Positions 1 through 9,801 of a DNA stretch of 21,137 nucleotides are shown here, piece by piece. Below the pieces are notes generated by a model. It had not been told where the DNA came from. It saw only the letters and a program-made list of their open reading frames with translations, and searched no databases. A program made the translations under genes and the position numbers. This DNA comes from Carex sylvatica. Its lineage: Eukaryota; Streptophyta; Magnoliopsida; Poales; Cyperaceae. Location of the stretch: NCBI GenBank assembly GCA_964058845.1, contig CAXKVR010000896.1, forward strand, positions 1-21,137, read 5' to 3'. The stretch's first letter is position 1, and each line of letters starts with the position of its first letter.

Positions 1-1147
1 CATCTCTTTGCAAAAGAGAGTATTCGAGAACACCGCCATGGTTCACTTCGACACACTCCATAGTTTGGGCGTAGAGGATGATTTCATCACCCTCACCTCA
101 AGGATTGGGTTCAGCCCAGATTTCTGGAACATTCGCAACCCCGCCTACGAGATGGACACCAAGGAATTCCTCTCCTCTCTCGAGCTGAAGTTGGACAACC
201 ACGATGTCCTCTTCATCAAATTTCGGCTCTGTAATCAAACCCATCGCGTCTATCTCTCCTCTCTACGCGAGTGGTTCAGTTTCAACAGTCAGCCCACTAC
301 CGACACCCTCAGTTTCCGAGAGGGATGGGATCGCGATACCTTCTGGGCCATGATCACCGGCTGCCCTCGATCAGCCAATGCCTCCTACCGCGCCCGCTAC
401 ATCCCTCACCCTACTCTTCGGATCATCCAGCGTGCCCTTGCCTCTACCATCTTTGCGCGCGGTGAGACTCAGAACCGCGCCAACACCGTCGACCTCATGC
501 TCATGGATACCATGCTCCGTGCCGACTCCGAGTATCCAGACTTGGCCCTTCTCATGGTCCAGCACTGGATTGGGCAGCAGTCCAAAACCAGGCCCGGTGG
601 CAAGATCAAAATTGGGGCTTATGTCGAGGTCATTAAGCAACGCCTTGGCTTGGGTGAGTATCCAGGTCGAGACCCCTGTCCGGGCCCCACTCTGATGGAC
701 CTTGAGAGCTACCGCCAGGCTCTCTTCCTCACTATCTCCCGTGGCCCGGCCGGTCACTCTGACTACTATGAGTGGTGCTTTGCCGATGGCTCTTCCCGCC
801 GCCTAACATTTGGACCATCCATCACCGTGGACGACCCCTCCACCTGGTTGGTCTCTGCTACTCCACCCTCTGACATTCCCAGTACCTCCTTCCAGCCACC
901 CACATCTGCGTATGCCCGCCCTTGCCCAGCTGACCCCTCTCTTCGGGATATCTACTCCCTCATGACTGACATCCGGGCCACTCAGCTGCAGCAGGACCGC
1001 GACATCACAGCCATCCAGCAGCAGACGGCTATTCACACCACTCGACTGGATGAGATTAGTGGCTGCATGTTTGACTATGCCGAGCGCCTTGGCGACATCG
1101 AGGACCAGTTTCGTGACTGGCGCTTCGACCCTTCTTCTGACTACTGA
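1..1147 (+). CDS. Athila ORF1/gag-like protein, array copy 1 (5' part outside window)
   Basis: This is the first visible copy of the retrotransposon ORF. The window opens at the last base of codon 61 and the frame stays open to the TGA at 1145-1147, giving residues 62-442 of the 442-residue protein. Its translation is identical to the matching part of the copies at 4146 and 8473. A TTG at 8 could be called a start only because the true ATG lies to the left. The domain description is under the 4146 copy. It is followed by the same 951-bp noncoding tail and an LTR. Confidence 0.85.
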   Translation, partial: ISLQKRVFENTAMVHFDTLHSLGVEDDFITLTSRIGFSPDFWNIRNPAYEMDTKEFLSSLELKLDNHDVLFIKFRLCNQTHRVYLSSLREWFSFNSQPTTDTLSFREGWDRDTFWAMITGCPRSANASYRARYIPHPTLRIIQRALASTIFARGETQNRANTVDLMLMDTMLRADSEYPDLALLMVQHWIGQQSKTRPGGKIKIGAYVEVIKQRLGLGEYPGRDPCPGPTLMDLESYRQALFLTISRGPAGHSDYYEWCFADGSSRRLTFGPSITVDDPSTWLVSATPPSDIPSTSFQPPTSAYARPCPADPSLRDIYSLMTDIRATQLQQDRDITAIQQQTAIHTTRLDEISGCMFDYAERLGDIEDQFRDWRFDPSSDY

Positions 1148-2098
1148 TCAGGTTTTTCCTTCCCCCGCTTATTTATGTTTTCATTGCATGTCTTGAAGCA
1201 TTGGGGTCAATGCTCGGACTAAGCTTGGGGGGGTGATTAGTTATTTTCCTTATTTGCATTTAGTTTGTTCTTTTTATTTATGTGTTTGCATGTTTTTGCG
1301 TGAATTGCGAGAATTAGGTTCAATTTGAGAAATTTTGGTTGTGAAATGATTGAATTTGGGAAATTGGAAATAACCACACATTTGGTTGAAAGAATTGTAT
1401 ACGATAGTCTGTTTTGGGACTTTGTGGGATTGAATTGAATTGTGTTAAGAAAACATTTGAAACCGGACTATGCCTTGTAAAAATAGAAAAATGGGATTTC
1501 AAAGCAATAGAAAGATTTGGACATCCATTGGTATGAATGAATATCATTGGATATGTGTATTCATGATGTATACGAAGAGAAAAGATGGAGAACATAAGAG
1601 TACTGGCAATAAGCCATGGTTGGCGCCTTTGAGCTCGTCTCCCATACGGACCGTACCCAGATCATACGGACCGTACACCTATAAAAAAATAAAAAAAATA
1701 AAAAAAACTGAGAAGAGTCTTTACATACATCAACACACAAAGTCCGCAACTTTCTGACCTAAACTTGTTCCAAGCTTGGGGGAATTTCCAACCAAAAATG
1801 AGGGCATAAATTTGGTAAAGAATGAACTATTGATACGTTTGATTGCTTAATTCTTACAAATAGCATTACATTCTTGATGTTAGGGTTTGATCAATTGAAT
1901 TGTGGGGTGAATCAAAGTTGACCAAAGGAAACCGAATTACTATCCAAAATGACTCTAATAGATTTCTAACGAACGCAAGATCATGCACATTTTCCCTCTT
2001 AGTAGATTAAGTTGCATTTAGGTAAGTCCAACAACCCGAACCACACCTAAGTTAGAATTTTTGCTTGAGGACAAGCAAAGTTCAAGCTTGGGAGAATT
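1148..2098 (+). other. 3' noncoding part of internal domain, copy 1, with polypurine tracts
   Basis: These 951 bp between the ORF stop and the LTR have no convincing gene; the short ORFs here lack recognisable motifs. The region is AT-rich, in contrast to the GC-rich ORF. It holds three AAGCTTGGG-type purine tracts at 1221-1233, 1772-1782 and 2084-2096. The last directly precedes the LTR and is the best polypurine tract for plus-strand priming. A stem-loop, TTGCTTG (2061-2067), loop AGGA, CAAGCAA (2072-2078), lies just before it. From memory, a similar hairpin next to the polypurine tract recurs in plant Ty3/gypsy elements. Two TACGGACCGTA dyads lie at 1645-1655 and 1665-1675, followed by A-rich DNA at 1680-1708. 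Confidence 0.75.
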
Positions 2099-2269
2099 TG
2101 ATATCTCTATATTATATCTGAATTATGGCCCTAATTTACAATGAAACCTGTGCTTTAAAGCCTATTAATGTGGACTTTTTACTTATATTTCGATGAAATG
2201 TGGTACTGCTATGTTTTGTTTGGTATTTTGCAGGAAAAAGGGCGAAAAACTGGTTCTGACAACTTTTCA

Positions 2270-2402
2270 TACGGCCCGTATGATATTCTGTGCGGGCCGT
2301 ACAAGAACTGCCCAACCACACAGAAGGATCCACAACAGAGGCACAAAGTCTCCAAGTCAAAGCCCAGGCATACGGGCCGTACGGGATCGTGTACGGGCCG
2401 TA
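2270..2402. repeat. Two pairs of TACGG-N-CCGTA dyads with 21-bp spacing (LTR-A, 5' part)
   Basis: Interrupted palindromes lie at 2270-2280 (TACGGCCCGTA) and 2291-2301 (TGCGGGCCGTA), and again at 2371-2381 and 2392-2402 (both TACGGGCCGTA). Start-to-start distance is 21 bp in both pairs. The copies in LTR-B are at 6597-6729 and in LTR-C at 10924-11056. The function is unknown. The symmetry and spacing fit a dimeric DNA-binding protein repeated on one face of the helix, which is inference. Confidence 0.85.
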
Positions 2403-3217
2403 CAAAGCTGATTCGGAAAATCCAGCTGGAATATGAATTGAGCACAATTTGAGGAGCCGAAAAGGAAACCCCTGGAGGCGTGATCTGGGGCATTAAAGGA
2501 GATATTCCACAGCAGGAAAGGGGATTAATAGCTAATCAATCAATAACTTTCCAATCATTCATTCTATCATTGATTCATGCTAGGTTTGCTTGGACAAGAG
2601 GAAAAGAAGAAGAGAAGGGAAGAACGCGAGTTTTGAACGGATCTTCGGATTTTCCACTGTTTTATCATGAACTCTTTTACTTCTTGTTATTTGTGCTATC
2701 TCATGAATATGAGTAGCTAATTTACTTTGTTTCTAGGGGTAAGATGTAGTTTCTAGTTTAGTTTTGCTTGTATGCTACTATGATTTTGTGTTGAACGCTT
2801 GGTTTTTACTTTGTTATGTAGTATTTTTATTGCTCTATTTGTGCTTGCTTGAATCTGATTAGTCATCCCGTTAGATGAATGCGCACATCTAAGTGTGGAG
2901 CCAAGTCTATGAAATTCATTCCAACCGAATAAAGTATATGAAGTAGGGTGAAACCAAGGAGTACCCGAAAGGCGAAACTTTCCTTGAGGCGAAAGTCCTT
3001 GGATACTTTTAGTAAACTAACAAATAACTTAGATAAATTAGGCCAAAATGCGAAAGTTGAGGTTTAACGCATCTAAGAGGGAAGTACTTGAGTCCGGTAA
3101 TCGGGTATCAGGCTAAAATGCGAAAGTTGAGGTTAGGTATCTAGATCTGGTCAAAAGAAACCCTAAACACAGTATCAACACAGGAAACAGTAGCTGCAGC
3201 ATTAACTTGAGGTGCCA

Positions 3218-3249
3218 TACGGACCGTACGGGAATCTGTACGGGCCGTA
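3218..3249. repeat. Pair of TACGG-N-CCGTA dyads, 21-bp spacing (LTR-A, 3' part)
   Basis: TACGGACCGTA lies at 3218-3228 and TACGGGCCGTA at 3239-3249. Equivalent copies are at 7545-7576 and 11872-11903. The older LTR carries four related dyads at the same place (13103-13174), directly after a shared GCATTAACT context. Confidence 0.85.
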
Positions 3250-3555
3250 CGCCTTGAGACTGAACAGAAATGAAATCTGAACCCTGGAAACGCCCTTTTA
3301 TCAATTGAAAACAACTTTAATTATCTTTTATTGTCTTTTAATCAGTAGAATTGTTAGAACTAAAACCAAACCAAATTTCTCTCACTTCTAGAATCTTGAG
3401 TGATTTTAGGATAAGTCCAGTGTTTTTATTCCGTCCCTGTGGATCGATACCTGAGCATACTCAACGACAGGATAGTACACTTGCTATCTGAATTGACAGA
3501 GTATAACAAAGGTTTAAGAAGTATAGCTTGCTATACTGAAACTTTTTGGCATATA

Positions 3556-4145
3556 GCCTCAAGGGGCGCGTCAGAACCTCAAAGGGCGCGACCTTTTCTC
3601 TTCACACCCCTTCGACTTAACTCCCGTCCTTTCGGTTAGACCCTCTTTCCTTTTAAACCCGACCCCCCCCCCCGACAGACTCTACCCCACACCACCTCCT
3701 TTTTGTCGTTTTCTTCCTACGGACCGAACACCACCCCGTATAACCAAAACCCTAGCCGCCGCAACTTCTCCTCCCCCGCTCTCCGCCTCTAGCTACCCAC
3801 CGGCCGCCTACTCTCCGCCACCTTTCTATCCGCCTCTAGTGGATCGCTGCCACCTCACCTCCGCACCACCCTTCTCTTTTCCACCGGTCACCGATCTTCT
3901 CTAGCAGCTCACCACCGCCCTCGTTCGCTGCTACACCCTCGTGATTCCCTCCAAGCCGCACTACAAATCCCTCGCCGCCGACAACTTTTCTACCAAGACA
4001 CCGACCAAACCCTACCAGCCACCTCCTTCCCCTCTGAGCACACACCAGCCCTACGGCCCGCACAGACTCCCCATCCAGGCCGTACCAACCACCGTCCGAC
4101 CCGTACAAATCCTCCTCCGGCCCGTACCAGTTCCAACTGACAACC
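3556..4145 (+). other. ATG-free C/T-rich leader of the retrotransposon ORF, copy 2
   Basis: These 590 nt between the eroded LTR end and the ORF start contain no ATG on the plus strand; the first is the ORF start at 4146. The leader is pyrimidine-rich, with an 11-C run at 3663-3673. It has a TATAACC at 3739-3745 closely followed by a telo-box, AAACCCTAG (3747-3755), and then CGCC-rich DNA resembling plant housekeeping 5' UTRs. A near-duplicate, CCTCAAGGGGCGCG (3557-3570) and CCTCAAAGGGCGCG (3577-3590), sits at the junction. No recognisable tRNA primer-binding site follows the LTR. Four decayed dyads at 21-22 bp spacing occupy 4052-4126. Confidence 0.75.
4052..4126. repeat. Four decayed dyads at 21-22 bp spacing just before the ORF
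   Basis: The 11-mers at 4052-4062 (TACGGCCCGCA), 4074-4084 (TCCAGGCCGTA), 4095-4105 (TCCGACCCGTA) and 4116-4126 (TCCGGCCCGTA) match the LTR dyad mainly in the right arm CCGTA. Starts are 22, 21 and 21 bp apart. The last ends 19 bp before the ATG. The same array is at 8379-8453. Confidence 0.65.
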
Positions 4146-5474
4146 ATGTCTGGTGAGCGCCGTCAAAAGAGACGACAGGACCGCTCCCCCACACCACCCC
4201 GTCATCCCTCACCAGAGCCCTATGACTCCGGCTCTGACCGCACCTCCTCTGGTGAATACACCGACCGCGCCGACCGCTTCGCGGTACGGTATTTTGAAAT
4301 GCCCACTCGTTGGATGTACGAGAACTTCATCTCTTTGCAAAAGAGAGTATTCGAGAACACCGCCATGGTTCACTTCGACACACTCCATAGTTTGGGCGTA
4401 GAGGATGATTTCATCACCCTCACCTCAAGGATTGGGTTCAGCCCAGATTTCTGGAACATTCGCAACCCCGCCTACGAGATGGACACCAAGGAATTCCTCT
4501 CCTCTCTCGAGCTGAAGTTGGACAACCACGATGTCCTCTTCATCAAATTTCGGCTCTGTAATCAAACCCATCGCGTCTATCTCTCCTCTCTACGCGAGTG
4601 GTTCAGTTTCAACAGTCAGCCCACTACCGACACCCTCAGTTTCCGAGAGGGATGGGATCGCGATACCTTCTGGGCCATGATCACCGGCTGCCCTCGATCA
4701 GCCAATGCCTCCTACCGCGCCCGCTACATCCCTCACCCTACTCTTCGGATCATCCAGCGTGCCCTTGCCTCTACCATCTTTGCGCGCGGTGAGACTCAGA
4801 ACCGCGCCAACACCGTCGACCTCATGCTCATGGATACCATGCTCCGTGCCGACTCCGAGTATCCAGACTTGGCCCTTCTCATGGTCCAGCACTGGATTGG
4901 GCAGCAGTCCAAAACCAGGCCCGGTGGCAAGATCAAAATTGGGGCTTATGTCGAGGTCATTAAGCAACGCCTTGGCTTGGGTGAGTATCCAGGTCGAGAC
5001 CCCTGTCCGGGCCCCACTCTGATGGACCTTGAGAGCTACCGCCAGGCTCTCTTCCTCACTATCTCCCGTGGCCCGGCCGGTCACTCTGACTACTATGAGT
5101 GGTGCTTTGCCGATGGCTCTTCCCGCCGCCTAACATTTGGACCATCCATCACCGTGGACGACCCCTCCACCTGGTTGGTCTCTGCTACTCCACCCTCTGA
5201 CATTCCCAGTACCTCCTTCCAGCCACCCACATCTGCGTATGCCCGCCCTTGCCCAGCTGACCCCTCTCTTCGGGATATCTACTCCCTCATGACTGACATC
5301 CGGGCCACTCAGCTGCAGCAGGACCGCGACATCACAGCCATCCAGCAGCAGACGGCTATTCACACCACTCGACTGGATGAGATTAGTGGCTGCATGTTTG
5401 ACTATGCCGAGCGCCTTGGCGACATCGAGGACCAGTTTCGTGACTGGCGCTTCGACCCTTCTTCTGACTACTGA
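4146..5474 (+). CDS. Athila ORF1/gag-like protein of non-autonomous LTR retrotransposon (copy 2, complete)
   Basis: This is a 442-residue intact reading frame opening at the first ATG after the LTR, in a good context (CAACCATGT). The N-terminus is short, basic and Pro/Ser-rich (residues 2-25, with RRQKRRQ). The core resembles plant Athila ORF-1 proteins, with FWAMITG at 175-181 and FARGE at 212-216, followed by hydrophobic segments and a GG-K-I pattern. The last 70 residues (about 372-442) are Gln/Asp/Arg-rich and look helical or coiled-coil. I see no CCHC zinc knuckle and no protease, RT or integrase motifs. By family it would be a gag-like structural protein packaging the element RNA in cytoplasmic particles, which is inferred. 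The class call rests on motif recall, not on a search. Identity with the other copies shows the frame has not yet decayed. Confidence 0.8.
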   Translation: MSGERRQKRRQDRSPTPPRHPSPEPYDSGSDRTSSGEYTDRADRFAVRYFEMPTRWMYENFISLQKRVFENTAMVHFDTLHSLGVEDDFITLTSRIGFSPDFWNIRNPAYEMDTKEFLSSLELKLDNHDVLFIKFRLCNQTHRVYLSSLREWFSFNSQPTTDTLSFREGWDRDTFWAMITGCPRSANASYRARYIPHPTLRIIQRALASTIFARGETQNRANTVDLMLMDTMLRADSEYPDLALLMVQHWIGQQSKTRPGGKIKIGAYVEVIKQRLGLGEYPGRDPCPGPTLMDLESYRQALFLTISRGPAGHSDYYEWCFADGSSRRLTFGPSITVDDPSTWLVSATPPSDIPSTSFQPPTSAYARPCPADPSLRDIYSLMTDIRATQLQQDRDITAIQQQTAIHTTRLDEISGCMFDYAERLGDIEDQFRDWRFDPSSDY

Positions 5475-6425
5475 TCAGGTTTTTCCTTCCCCCGCTTATT
5501 TATGTTTTCATTGCATGTCTTGAAGCATTGGGGTCAATGCTCGGACTAAGCTTGGGGGGGTGATTAGTTATTTTCCTTATTTGCATTTAGTTTGTTCTTT
5601 TTATTTATGTGTTTGCATGTTTTTGCGTGAATTGCGAGAATTAGGTTCAATTTGAGAAATTTTGGTTGTGAAATGATTGAATTTGGGAAATTGGAAATAA
5701 CCACACATTTGGTTGAAAGAATTGTATACGATAGTCTGTTTTGGGACTTTGTGGGATTGAATTGAATTGTGTTAAGAAAACATTTGAAACCGGACTATGC
5801 CTTGTAAAAATAGAAAAATGGGATTTCAAAGCAATAGAAAGATTTGGACATCCATTGGTATGAATGAATATCATTGGATATGTGTATTCATGATGTATAC
5901 GAAGAGAAAAGATGGAGAACATAAGAGTACTGGCAATAAGCCATGGTTGGCGCCTTTGAGCTCGTCTCCCATACGGACCGTACCCAGATCATACGGACCG
6001 TACACCTATAAAAAAATAAAAAAAATAAAAAAAACTGAGAAGAGTCTTTACATACATCAACACACAAAGTCCGCAACTTTCTGACCTAAACTTGTTCCAA
6101 GCTTGGGGGAATTTCCAACCAAAAATGAGGGCATAAATTTGGTAAAGAATGAACTATTGATACGTTTGATTGCTTAATTCTTACAAATAGCATTACATTC
6201 TTGATGTTAGGGTTTGATCAATTGAATTGTGGGGTGAATCAAAGTTGACCAAAGGAAACCGAATTACTATCCAAAATGACTCTAATAGATTTCTAACGAA
6301 CGCAAGATCATGCACATTTTCCCTCTTAGTAGATTAAGTTGCATTTAGGTAAGTCCAACAACCCGAACCACACCTAAGTTAGAATTTTTGCTTGAGGACA
6401 AGCAAAGTTCAAGCTTGGGAGAATT
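5475..6425 (+). other. 3' noncoding part of internal domain, copy 2
   Basis: This is equivalent to 1148-2098. Purine tracts lie at 5548-5560, 6099-6109 and 6411-6423, with the AGGA-loop hairpin at 6388-6405 and a dyad pair at 5972-6002. No gene is supported. Confidence 0.75.
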
Positions 6426-7882
6426 TGATATCTCCATATTATATCTGAATTATGGCCCTAATTTACAATGAAACCTGTGCTTTAAAGCCTATTAATGTGG
6501 ACTTTTTACTTATATTTCGATGAAATGTGGTACTGCTATGTTTTGTTTGGTATTTTGCAGGAAAAAGGGCGAAAAACTGGTTCTGACAACTTTTCATACG
6601 GCCCGTATGATATTCTGTGCGGGCCGTACAAGAACTGCCCAACCACACAGAAGGATCCACAACAGAGGCACAAAGTCTCCAAGTCAAAGCCCAGGCATAC
6701 GGGCCGTACGGGATCGTGTACGGGCCGTACAAAGCTGATTCGGAAAATCCAGCTGGAATATGAATTGAGCACAATTTGAGGAGCCGAAAAGGAAACCCCT
6801 GGAGGCGTGATCTGGGGCATTAAAGGAGATATTCCACAGTAGGAAAGGGGATTAATAGCTAATCAATCAATAACTTTCCAATCATTCATTCTATCATTGA
6901 TTCATGCTAGGTTTGCTTGGACAAGAGGAAAAGAAGAAGAGAAGGGAAGAACGCGAGTTTTGAACGGATCTTCGGATTTTCCACTGTTTTATCATGAACT
7001 CTTTTACTTCTTGTTATTTGTGCTATCTCATGAATATGAGTAGCTAATTTACTTTGTTTCTAGGGGTAAGATGTAGTTTCTAGTTTAGTTTTGCTTGTAT
7101 GCTACTATGATTTTGTGTTGAACGCTTGGTTTTTACTTTGTTATGTAGTATTTTTATTGCTCTATTTGTGCTTGCTTGAATCTGATTAGTCATCCCGTTA
7201 GATGAATGCGCACATCTAAGTGTGGAGCCAAGTCTATGAAATTCATTCCAACCGAATAAAGTATATGAAGTAGGGTGAAACCAAGGAGTACCCGAAAGGC
7301 GAAACTTTCCTTGAGGCGAAAGTCCTTGGATACTTTTAGTAAACTAACAAATAACTTAGATAAATTAGGCCAAAATGCGAAAGTTGAGGTTTAACGCATC
7401 TAAGAGGGAAGTACTTGAGTCCGGTAATCGGGTATCAGGCTAAAATGCGAAAGTTGAGGTTAGGTATCTAGATCTGGTCAAAAGAAACCCTAAACACAGT
7501 ATCAACACAGGAAACAGTAGCTGCAGCATTAACTTGAGGTGCCATACGGACCGTACGGGAATCTGTACGGGCCGTACGCCTTGAGACTGAACAGAAATGA
7601 AATCTGAACCCTGGAAACGCCCTTTTATCAATTGAAAACAACTTTAATTATCTTTTATTGTCTTTTAATCAGTAGAATTGTTAGAACTAAAACCAAACCA
7701 AATTTCTCTCACTTCTAGAATCTTGAGTGATTTTAGGATAAGTCCAGTGTTTTTATTCCGTCCCTGTGGATCGATACCTGAGCATACTCAACGACAGGAT
7801 AGTACACTTGCTATCTGAATTGACAGAGTATAACAAAGGTTTAAGAAGTATAGCTTGCTATACTGAAACTTTTTGGCATATA
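6426..7882 (+). repeat. LTR-B of the array (internal LTR, 3' end eroded)
   Basis: This LTR starts TGATATC and ends at the same eroded ATATA junction as LTR-A. It carries C at 6435 and T at 6840, agreeing with LTR-C and differing from LTR-A. Dyad pairs lie at 6597/6618, 6698/6719 and 7545/7566. Confidence 0.82.
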
Positions 7883-8472
7883 GCCTCAAGGGGCGCGTCA
7901 GAACCTCAAAGGGCGCGACCTTTTCTCTTCACACCCCTTCGACTTAACTCCCGTCCTTTCGGTTAGACCCTCTTTCCTTTTAAACCCGACCCCCCCCCCC
8001 GACAGACTCTACCCCACACCACCTCCTTTTTGTCGTTTTCTTCCTACGGACCGAACACCACCCCGTATAACCAAAACCCTAGCCGCCGCAACTTCTCCTC
8101 CCCCGCTCTCCGCCTCTAGCTACCCACCGGCCGCCTACTCTCCGCCACCTTTCTATCCGCCTCTAGTGGATCGCTGCCACCTCACCTCCGCACCACCCTT
8201 CTCTTTTCCACCGGTCACCGATCTTCTCTAGCAGCTCACCACCGCCCTCGTTCGCTGCTACACCCTCGTGATTCCCTCCAAGCCGCACTACAAATCCCTC
8301 GCCGCCGACAACTTTTCTACCAAGACACCGACCAAACCCTACCAGCCACCTCCTTCCCCTCTGAGCACACACCAGCCCTACGGCCCGCACAGACTCCCCA
8401 TCCAGGCCGTACCAACCACCGTCCGACCCGTACAAATCCTCCTCCGGCCCGTACCAGTTCCAACTGACAACC
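7883..8472 (+). other. ATG-free C/T-rich leader, copy 3
   Basis: This matches the leader at 3556-4145. The telo-box is at 8074-8082, the 11-C run at 7990-8000 and the decayed dyads at 8379-8453. No upstream ATG precedes the ORF at 8473. Confidence 0.75.
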
Positions 8473-9801
8473 ATGTCTGGTGAGCGCCGTCAAAAGAGAC
8501 GACAGGACCGCTCCCCCACACCACCCCGTCATCCCTCACCAGAGCCCTATGACTCCGGCTCTGACCGCACCTCCTCTGGTGAATACACCGACCGCGCCGA
8601 CCGCTTCGCGGTACGGTATTTTGAAATGCCCACTCGTTGGATGTACGAGAACTTCATCTCTTTGCAAAAGAGAGTATTCGAGAACACCGCCATGGTTCAC
8701 TTCGACACACTCCATAGTTTGGGCGTAGAGGATGATTTCATCACCCTCACCTCAAGGATTGGGTTCAGCCCAGATTTCTGGAACATTCGCAACCCCGCCT
8801 ACGAGATGGACACCAAGGAATTCCTCTCCTCTCTCGAGCTGAAGTTGGACAACCACGATGTCCTCTTCATCAAATTTCGGCTCTGTAATCAAACCCATCG
8901 CGTCTATCTCTCCTCTCTACGCGAGTGGTTCAGTTTCAACAGTCAGCCCACTACCGACACCCTCAGTTTCCGAGAGGGATGGGATCGCGATACCTTCTGG
9001 GCCATGATCACCGGCTGCCCTCGATCAGCCAATGCCTCCTACCGCGCCCGCTACATCCCTCACCCTACTCTTCGGATCATCCAGCGTGCCCTTGCCTCTA
9101 CCATCTTTGCGCGCGGTGAGACTCAGAACCGCGCCAACACCGTCGACCTCATGCTCATGGATACCATGCTCCGTGCCGACTCCGAGTATCCAGACTTGGC
9201 CCTTCTCATGGTCCAGCACTGGATTGGGCAGCAGTCCAAAACCAGGCCCGGTGGCAAGATCAAAATTGGGGCTTATGTCGAGGTCATTAAGCAACGCCTT
9301 GGCTTGGGTGAGTATCCAGGTCGAGACCCCTGTCCGGGCCCCACTCTGATGGACCTTGAGAGCTACCGCCAGGCTCTCTTCCTCACTATCTCCCGTGGCC
9401 CGGCCGGTCACTCTGACTACTATGAGTGGTGCTTTGCCGATGGCTCTTCCCGCCGCCTAACATTTGGACCATCCATCACCGTGGACGACCCCTCCACCTG
9501 GTTGGTCTCTGCTACTCCACCCTCTGACATTCCCAGTACCTCCTTCCAGCCACCCACATCTGCGTATGCCCGCCCTTGCCCAGCTGACCCCTCTCTTCGG
9601 GATATCTACTCCCTCATGACTGACATCCGGGCCACTCAGCTGCAGCAGGACCGCGACATCACAGCCATCCAGCAGCAGACGGCTATTCACACCACTCGAC
9701 TGGATGAGATTAGTGGCTGCATGTTTGACTATGCCGAGCGCCTTGGCGACATCGAGGACCAGTTTCGTGACTGGCGCTTCGACCCTTCTTCTGACTACTG
9801 A
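8473..9801 (+). CDS. Athila ORF1/gag-like protein (copy 3, complete)
   Basis: This second complete 442-residue copy translates identically to the ORF at 4146. The start is the first ATG after the leader and the stop is TGA. Two uninterrupted identical copies plus the identical partial copy at 1-1147 point to a very recent origin of the array, or recent homogenisation. No pol genes follow. Confidence 0.8.
   Translation: MSGERRQKRRQDRSPTPPRHPSPEPYDSGSDRTSSGEYTDRADRFAVRYFEMPTRWMYENFISLQKRVFENTAMVHFDTLHSLGVEDDFITLTSRIGFSPDFWNIRNPAYEMDTKEFLSSLELKLDNHDVLFIKFRLCNQTHRVYLSSLREWFSFNSQPTTDTLSFREGWDRDTFWAMITGCPRSANASYRARYIPHPTLRIIQRALASTIFARGETQNRANTVDLMLMDTMLRADSEYPDLALLMVQHWIGQQSKTRPGGKIKIGAYVEVIKQRLGLGEYPGRDPCPGPTLMDLESYRQALFLTISRGPAGHSDYYEWCFADGSSRRLTFGPSITVDDPSTWLVSATPPSDIPSTSFQPPTSAYARPCPADPSLRDIYSLMTDIRATQLQQDRDITAIQQQTAIHTTRLDEISGCMFDYAERLGDIEDQFRDWRFDPSSDY

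Larger units (their letters stand above)
2099..3555 (+). repeat. LTR-A of the array (internal LTR, 3' end eroded)
   Basis: This long terminal repeat begins TGATATC directly after the polypurine tract at 2084-2096. It is followed through to ATATA at 3555, where homology to the terminal LTR stops. The last 14 bp present in LTR-C (12210-12223) are missing, so the expected CA end is absent. It has no coding capacity. It carries dyad pairs at 2270/2291, 2371/2392 and 3218/3239, and a 20-bp direct repeat (AAAATGCGAAAGTTGAGGTT) at 3045-3064 and 3115-3134. It differs from LTR-B and LTR-C at 2108 (T against C) and 2513 (C against T). The ends were set from the polypurine tract and by comparison with LTR-C and the older LTR ending at 13506. 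Confidence 0.82.

Noticed and set aside
371..757. 128-residue minus-strand ORF inside the retrotransposon gene (also at 4698 and 9025)
   Set aside because: It is a shadow of the GC-rich sense ORF, with no recognisable domain. It repeats only because the unit repeats.
1470..1757. 95-residue ORF in the 3' noncoding part
   Set aside because: It has a low-complexity Lys-rich tail from A runs, no domain, and sits in an AT-rich noncoding stretch.
2136..2493. Overlapping 72-103-residue ORFs on both strands within the LTRs
   Set aside because: They cover the dyads, lack motifs, and overlap each other on both strands. They are chance frames in LTR DNA.
3556..3600. Primer-binding site after the LTR
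   Set aside because: I looked for the TGGCGCC-type or other familiar plant tRNA complement and saw none. The junction is deleted.
3836..4147. Minus-strand ORF across the leader with WYG/YG about every seven residues
   Set aside because: The seven-residue rhythm comes from the 21-bp dyad phase. The dyad pair at 1645/1665 is 20 bp apart and others sit in different frames with stops, so a heptapeptide gene does not explain the phasing.
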